Source: Gemmatimonadota bacterium (GTDB lineage: Bacteria; Gemmatimonadota; Gemmatimonadetes; Gemmatimonadales; Gemmatimonadaceae). Taken from it: 64,000 nucleotides of DNA. Under the pieces are notes generated by a model, which was not told the DNA's origin, made no database searches, and saw only the letters and a list, made by a program, of their open reading frames with translations. The translations under genes were made by a program, and so were the position numbers. This document shows positions 60,943 through 64,000 of this stretch, piece after piece (the stretch's first letter is position 1; each line of letters opens with the position of its first letter). Location of the stretch: the NCBI GenBank assembly GCA_016712265.1, contig JADJRJ010000030.1, positions 1,178,001-1,242,000 of the forward strand, in the 5' to 3' direction.

Positions 60943-61467
60943 ATGCGCGTCGCATCGTTCCTGTTCGTCCTCACGCTGGTCAGCCGCGCTCCGCAGCTTG
61001 GAGCACAGACCCCGCCGGATTCGCTCACCCCTCCTGCCCAGGACTCGCTGCGGTCGACGCTGACCGGCGTCTTCACCGAGGAGCAGGCGGCCAAGGGGAA
61101 GGATGTCTTCCTTGGTCAGTGCCAGAGCTGCCACACCAACGCGGACCTCACCAGCGCGGATTTCAAGGCCGACTGGGTCGGGAAGATGCTCTCGGATTTC
61201 TTCACCTTCCTGAAGGAGACGATGCCGGAGAGCGAACCCGGGGCGCTGAGCAACGAGCAGTACGCCGCGGTGACCGCCTACGTGCTGCAGTTGAACGGCC
61301 TGCCGGCCGGCGCCGTCCCCCTCGCGACCACGGCCGACTCACTCGCCACGATCAAGTTCGAGGTTCCGGCCGCGGGGCTCACGGCCCTCCGTCCGCACGC
61401 GCGCGCGGCCCGCGAGCGCTTCCATGCGCCACCCCGGACCGCCTCCGCCCGCGACCCTCGACGCTAG
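60943..61467 (+). CDS. Secreted monoheme cytochrome c
   Basis: A 174-residue exported protein with a signal peptide (MRVASFLFVLTLVSRAPQLGA), one CQSCH heme site (about 61-65) and a likely Met ligand in ETMPESEPG. It is a class I cytochrome c with a Pro/Arg-rich tail. It lies 123 bases upstream of the PQQ dehydrogenase on the same strand and is its likely electron acceptor. The ccm operon in this window would mature it. Confidence 0.9.
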   Translation: MRVASFLFVLTLVSRAPQLGAQTPPDSLTPPAQDSLRSTLTGVFTEEQAAKGKDVFLGQCQSCHTNADLTSADFKADWVGKMLSDFFTFLKETMPESEPGALSNEQYAAVTAYVLQLNGLPAGAVPLATTADSLATIKFEVPAAGLTALRPHARAARERFHAPPRTASARDPRR

Positions 61468-61590
61468 GCACGACACCCCGGCGCCCTTACCGCGTCCGGC
61501 GCCGGAGCTACATTAGTCGCCTAAGCTCCCTGTCCCCCGCCCAGCACCGCCGGCCGGGGGTTTGTACACCCACGAGTCGAAGGATTCCTC

Positions 61591-63798
61591 ATGGCGCCTC
61601 CGGTCTTTTCGCTCCGACGTGCAGCCTTCACGGCTGGCACCGTCGCCCTCGCGGCCACTGCCGCCGTCCTCGGCCGCTTCTCTCCACTCGACGCCGTTCA
61701 AGGCAAGGCCACGGTGCGGGGCAATGTCCCCGGCGAGTGGCGCTTCTGGGGCGCGGATGCCTGGAGCACGCGATACTCGCCGCTCGACCAGATCAACGCG
61801 AGCAACTTTGGCAGCCTGACCAAGGCCTGGCAGTGGAACGCCGGGGCGTTCGGCAGCGACGAGTACTATCGCACGACCCCGTTGTACGCCAACGGACGGC
61901 TGTTCACCGTCGCCACCACGCGCCGCATCACGGCGGCCATCGATCCGGCCACGGGTGAGACGTTATGGATGCACCGGCTCAACGAAGGGATCCGCTGGCA
62001 AAAGGCGCCACGCCAGTTCGCCGGACGTGGTCCCTCCTACTGGACGGACGGGCCTAACGAGCGCATCATCGTCGTGACGCCGGGCTACCACATGGTCTCC
62101 CTCGACGCCAAGACCGGCATCCCGGACCCGAAGTTCGGCAAGAATGGCGTGGTGGACCTCATGGACGGCCTCGGCCTTCCCCTCGTCCCGCTGGCGGTGG
62201 ACGACTCCGGCTCGTTTATCATCTCGGACGCCGCCCCCTATCGGCAGGCGAAGCCCGGCGAAACGTGGAACCCGGTGACGAAGACCGGCGCGGATGGCAC
62301 CGTCGGGATCGATCCGAAGCTCGGCCAGATCGCCGCGTCGTCGCCGGCCATCATCGTGAACGACGTCATCGTGGTCGGCAACTCGTCGATCCATGGCTAC
62401 TACCCCATCAAGGTGCGCAACATCCCCGGGTACATCCGCGGCTTCGATATCCGCACCGGTCGACAGATGTGGCGCTTCAACCTCGTGCCGCAGCCGGGAG
62501 AGTTTGGCGCGGAGACGTGGAAGAATGGCTCGAAGATCGGCACCGAAGGGGTCGGGAAGAATGATGCGTGGGCGACCTACTCCGCGGATCCGGAACTCGG
62601 CCTGGCTTACATCCCGGTGGGCATGCCGTTGATGGACGAATACGGCGGACACCGCCCCGGCGACAACCTGTATGGAAACTCGCTGATCGCGCTCGACGTC
62701 AAGACCGGCAAGCGGAAGTGGCACTTCCAGATGGTGCACCACGACATCTGGGACTACGACACGCCGATGGCCCCGAACCTCATGGACGTGACCGTGGACG
62801 GTCGTCCGCGAAAGATCATCACGCAGAGCACCAAGCAGGGGTGGCTGTACACCTTTGATCGCGCGACGGGCGAGCCGATCTGGCCGATGCCAGAGACGCC
62901 GGTGCTCCAGAGCGACGTCCCGGGCGAGCAGACGGCCGCGACGCAGCCGATCCCCTCGAAGCCGGCCCCGTACGCGCAGCAGGGGTTGCTCGAAAGCGAC
63001 GTCATCGACTTCACGCCGGCCATCAAGGACTCCGCCCTCAAGATCGCCAAGCGCTGCCGCATGGGCCCGTACTACATCCCGGGCGGTTCGGTGGACTCGC
63101 CCCAATACAAGTGCGCGTGGTACGCACCAGGGGCAAGCGGTGGCGTGAACATCGACGGCGGTGCGGCGGTCGACCCGGAGACCGGGCACATCTACGTGGC
63201 CTCGCTGATCGGCCTGAGCACCATCGCGCTGCAGAAGGACCCCTGCTCCGAGTTCCGGTACAGCTCGCCCCGGGACAACTGCGGATTGCCGGGCGCCCTT
63301 CCGCCGCCCCCGGGGTACACGCCGCCCACCAATCGTGGCGGCGGCTTCGAGGGACGCGGCGGCATCCCCAACCAGATCGGCGGCGTATCGATCCTCAAGT
63401 CGAAGCAGATGGGCGGGATCACCGCGTACAACATGAACACGGGCGACAAGGCCTGGTGGATCCCGAACGGCCGTGCGCCAAAGGTCACCAGCAACTCGCC
63501 GCTCTTTGCCGGTGTCACGCTCCCGCCGGGCAACTCGCGTGGGCAGGCGCAGATCATCACCACCAAGTCGCTGTTGATCTATGGCCAGGGACGCAGTGGG
63601 GGAGCGCCCGACGAGACGCCGTCGCTCTACGCCGTGGACAAGGCGACCGGCAAGGAAGTCGGCGCCGTGAAGCTCCCCGAGAAGACCACGGCCGTGCCGA
63701 TGACGTTCATGCACAACGGCAAGCAGTACATCGTCTTCGCCATGGGCGCGGGGGCCAACACGTCCTTGATGGCGCTCAAGCTCCCCGAAAAGAAGTGA
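61591..63798 (+). CDS. PQQ-dependent (quinoprotein) dehydrogenase
   Basis: A 735-residue exported enzyme. The N terminus (SLRRAAFTAGTVALAATAAV) is a Sec or Tat-like signal. The body is an eight-bladed PQQ propeller with W-motifs such as DPATGETLWMH, DVKTGKRKWHFQ and NMNTGDKAWW. Plausible catalytic text includes WDYDTPMAPNL. Long loops with Gly/Pro occur near 570-600. No CxxCH is present, so it must use a separate cytochrome, probably the gene upstream. It oxidises an alcohol or sugar; the substrate cannot be read. AAGGA precedes the ATG. Confidence 0.92.
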   Translation: MAPPVFSLRRAAFTAGTVALAATAAVLGRFSPLDAVQGKATVRGNVPGEWRFWGADAWSTRYSPLDQINASNFGSLTKAWQWNAGAFGSDEYYRTTPLYANGRLFTVATTRRITAAIDPATGETLWMHRLNEGIRWQKAPRQFAGRGPSYWTDGPNERIIVVTPGYHMVSLDAKTGIPDPKFGKNGVVDLMDGLGLPLVPLAVDDSGSFIISDAAPYRQAKPGETWNPVTKTGADGTVGIDPKLGQIAASSPAIIVNDVIVVGNSSIHGYYPIKVRNIPGYIRGFDIRTGRQMWRFNLVPQPGEFGAETWKNGSKIGTEGVGKNDAWATYSADPELGLAYIPVGMPLMDEYGGHRPGDNLYGNSLIALDVKTGKRKWHFQMVHHDIWDYDTPMAPNLMDVTVDGRPRKIITQSTKQGWLYTFDRATGEPIWPMPETPVLQSDVPGEQTAATQPIPSKPAPYAQQGLLESDVIDFTPAIKDSALKIAKRCRMGPYYIPGGSVDSPQYKCAWYAPGASGGVNIDGGAAVDPETGHIYVASLIGLSTIALQKDPCSEFRYSSPRDNCGLPGALPPPPGYTPPTNRGGGFEGRGGIPNQIGGVSILKSKQMGGITAYNMNTGDKAWWIPNGRAPKVTSNSPLFAGVTLPPGNSRGQAQIITTKSLLIYGQGRSGGAPDETPSLYAVDKATGKEVGAVKLPEKTTAVPMTFMHNGKQYIVFAMGAGANTSLMALKLPEKK

Positions 63799-63807
63799 GT
63801 CCTGTGC

Positions 63808-63837
63808 GGGAGCGGCCGCGTATTCGCGTCCGCTCCC
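63808..63837 (+). terminator. Hairpin after the PQQ dehydrogenase gene
   Basis: GGGAGCGG (63808-63815) pairs with CCGCTCCC (63830-63837), with an inner CGCG/CGCG pair around TATT, nine bases after the stop. No T-tract follows. A stronger terminator-like structure lies further on. Confidence 0.5.
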
Positions 63838-63878
63838 AGACAGCCCCGGATCGTCTCGATTCGGTCTAGACTCGAAGA

Positions 63879-63960
63879 CAGCTGCGCGACACCCCCCTGC
63901 AGGGCATTACCATGACCGCGCCCGTCTCCCGGTGCGGTCATGATTCTTTTCGCGCAGCTG
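63879..63960 (+). repeat. Nested inverted repeat with terminator-like inner hairpin
   Basis: The outer arms CAGCTGCGCGA (63879-63889) and TCGCGCAGCTG (63950-63960) are perfect 11-base complements. Inside, CATGACCGC (63911-63919) and GCGGTCATG (63934-63942) form a perfect 9-bp stem followed at once by ATTCTTTTC. The inner part looks like an intrinsic terminator; the outer arms could form an alternative long stem. It may be a terminator, a structured RNA or a mobile palindromic element. Confidence 0.6.
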
Positions 63961-64000
63961 CCCGACATCGAGCTCGCCCAACCCGCCGATTTTCAGGATG

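Noticed and set aside
1..64000. CRISPR arrays, tRNA/rRNA genes, prophage or insertion sequences
   Set aside because: No spaced direct repeats, no tRNA-like cloverleaf, and no transposase or integrase motif were seen on either strand.

Overview
The window is a high-GC bacterial chromosome segment (roughly two-thirds G+C by eye). The gene families suggest a Gemmatimonadota-like organism: a SusC/SusD pair, a Ser/Thr kinase fused to TolB-like and TPR regions, large secreted M14/M20/S9 peptidases, giant multiheme cytochromes and a PQQ dehydrogenase. No rRNA, tRNA, CRISPR array, integrase or insertion sequence was seen. Gene density is high, almost no gap exceeds 280 bases, and many neighbours overlap by 4 bases (ATGA/GTGA).

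1-5.7 kb holds a kinase-like sensor that has lost its phospho-acceptor His and ATP-site residues, a tandem universal-stress protein with a C-terminal DUF5335-like domain, a TonB-dependent receptor and a CBS-pair protein. 5.8-12.4 kb is a four-gene multiheme operon: a 9-heme lipoprotein, a NapC/NirT-type membrane protein extended to about 20 hemes, an outer-membrane barrel candidate and a 16-heme periplasmic protein. About 45 heme sites in all, which looks like a trans-envelope electron conduit. 12.5-18.3 kb is a complete cytochrome c maturation operon, ccmABCDEFGH, including a 49-residue CcmD.

18.5-25.6 kb carries CorA, a BatA-like VWA protein, a degenerate-GGDEF/EAL protein, a YeiH-type transporter, an AI-2E-family permease, an ArsR-type repressor, a DUF2892 protein and a DUF302 protein. 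25.6-31.5 kb is a tolC-MFP-RND-PII-like efflux operon whose promoter has a perfect 8+8 inverted repeat over the -10 element, well suited to an ArsR repressor.

31.5-47.1 kb looks like a locus for taking up and digesting polymers, probably proteins: SusC/SusD, a secreted esterase-fold protein, a Tat-exported DsrE-like protein, M14, M20 and S9 peptidases, a solitary plug-like protein and a sodium:solute symporter. 47.3-53.1 kb has two large divergent signalling proteins: a Ser/Thr kinase-TolB-TPR protein and a zinc-ribbon/class III cyclase/ATPase/TPR protein.

53.3-60.8 kb is the most unusual region. It is a tight four-gene operon with an FAD desaturase-like oxidoreductase, a phasin-like protein of unknown function, a polyprenyl diphosphate synthase and a 1161-residue protein with two acetoacetate-decarboxylase-like domains. 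I cannot match this set to a described pathway. 60.9-63.8 kb encodes a monoheme cytochrome c followed by a PQQ dehydrogenase. The window closes with a nested inverted repeat.

Across the whole window the octamer GCCTAACG (either strand) is clearly over-represented. Starts given here were chosen from signal peptides, Shine-Dalgarno matches and overlaps; where these disagree the entry says so.
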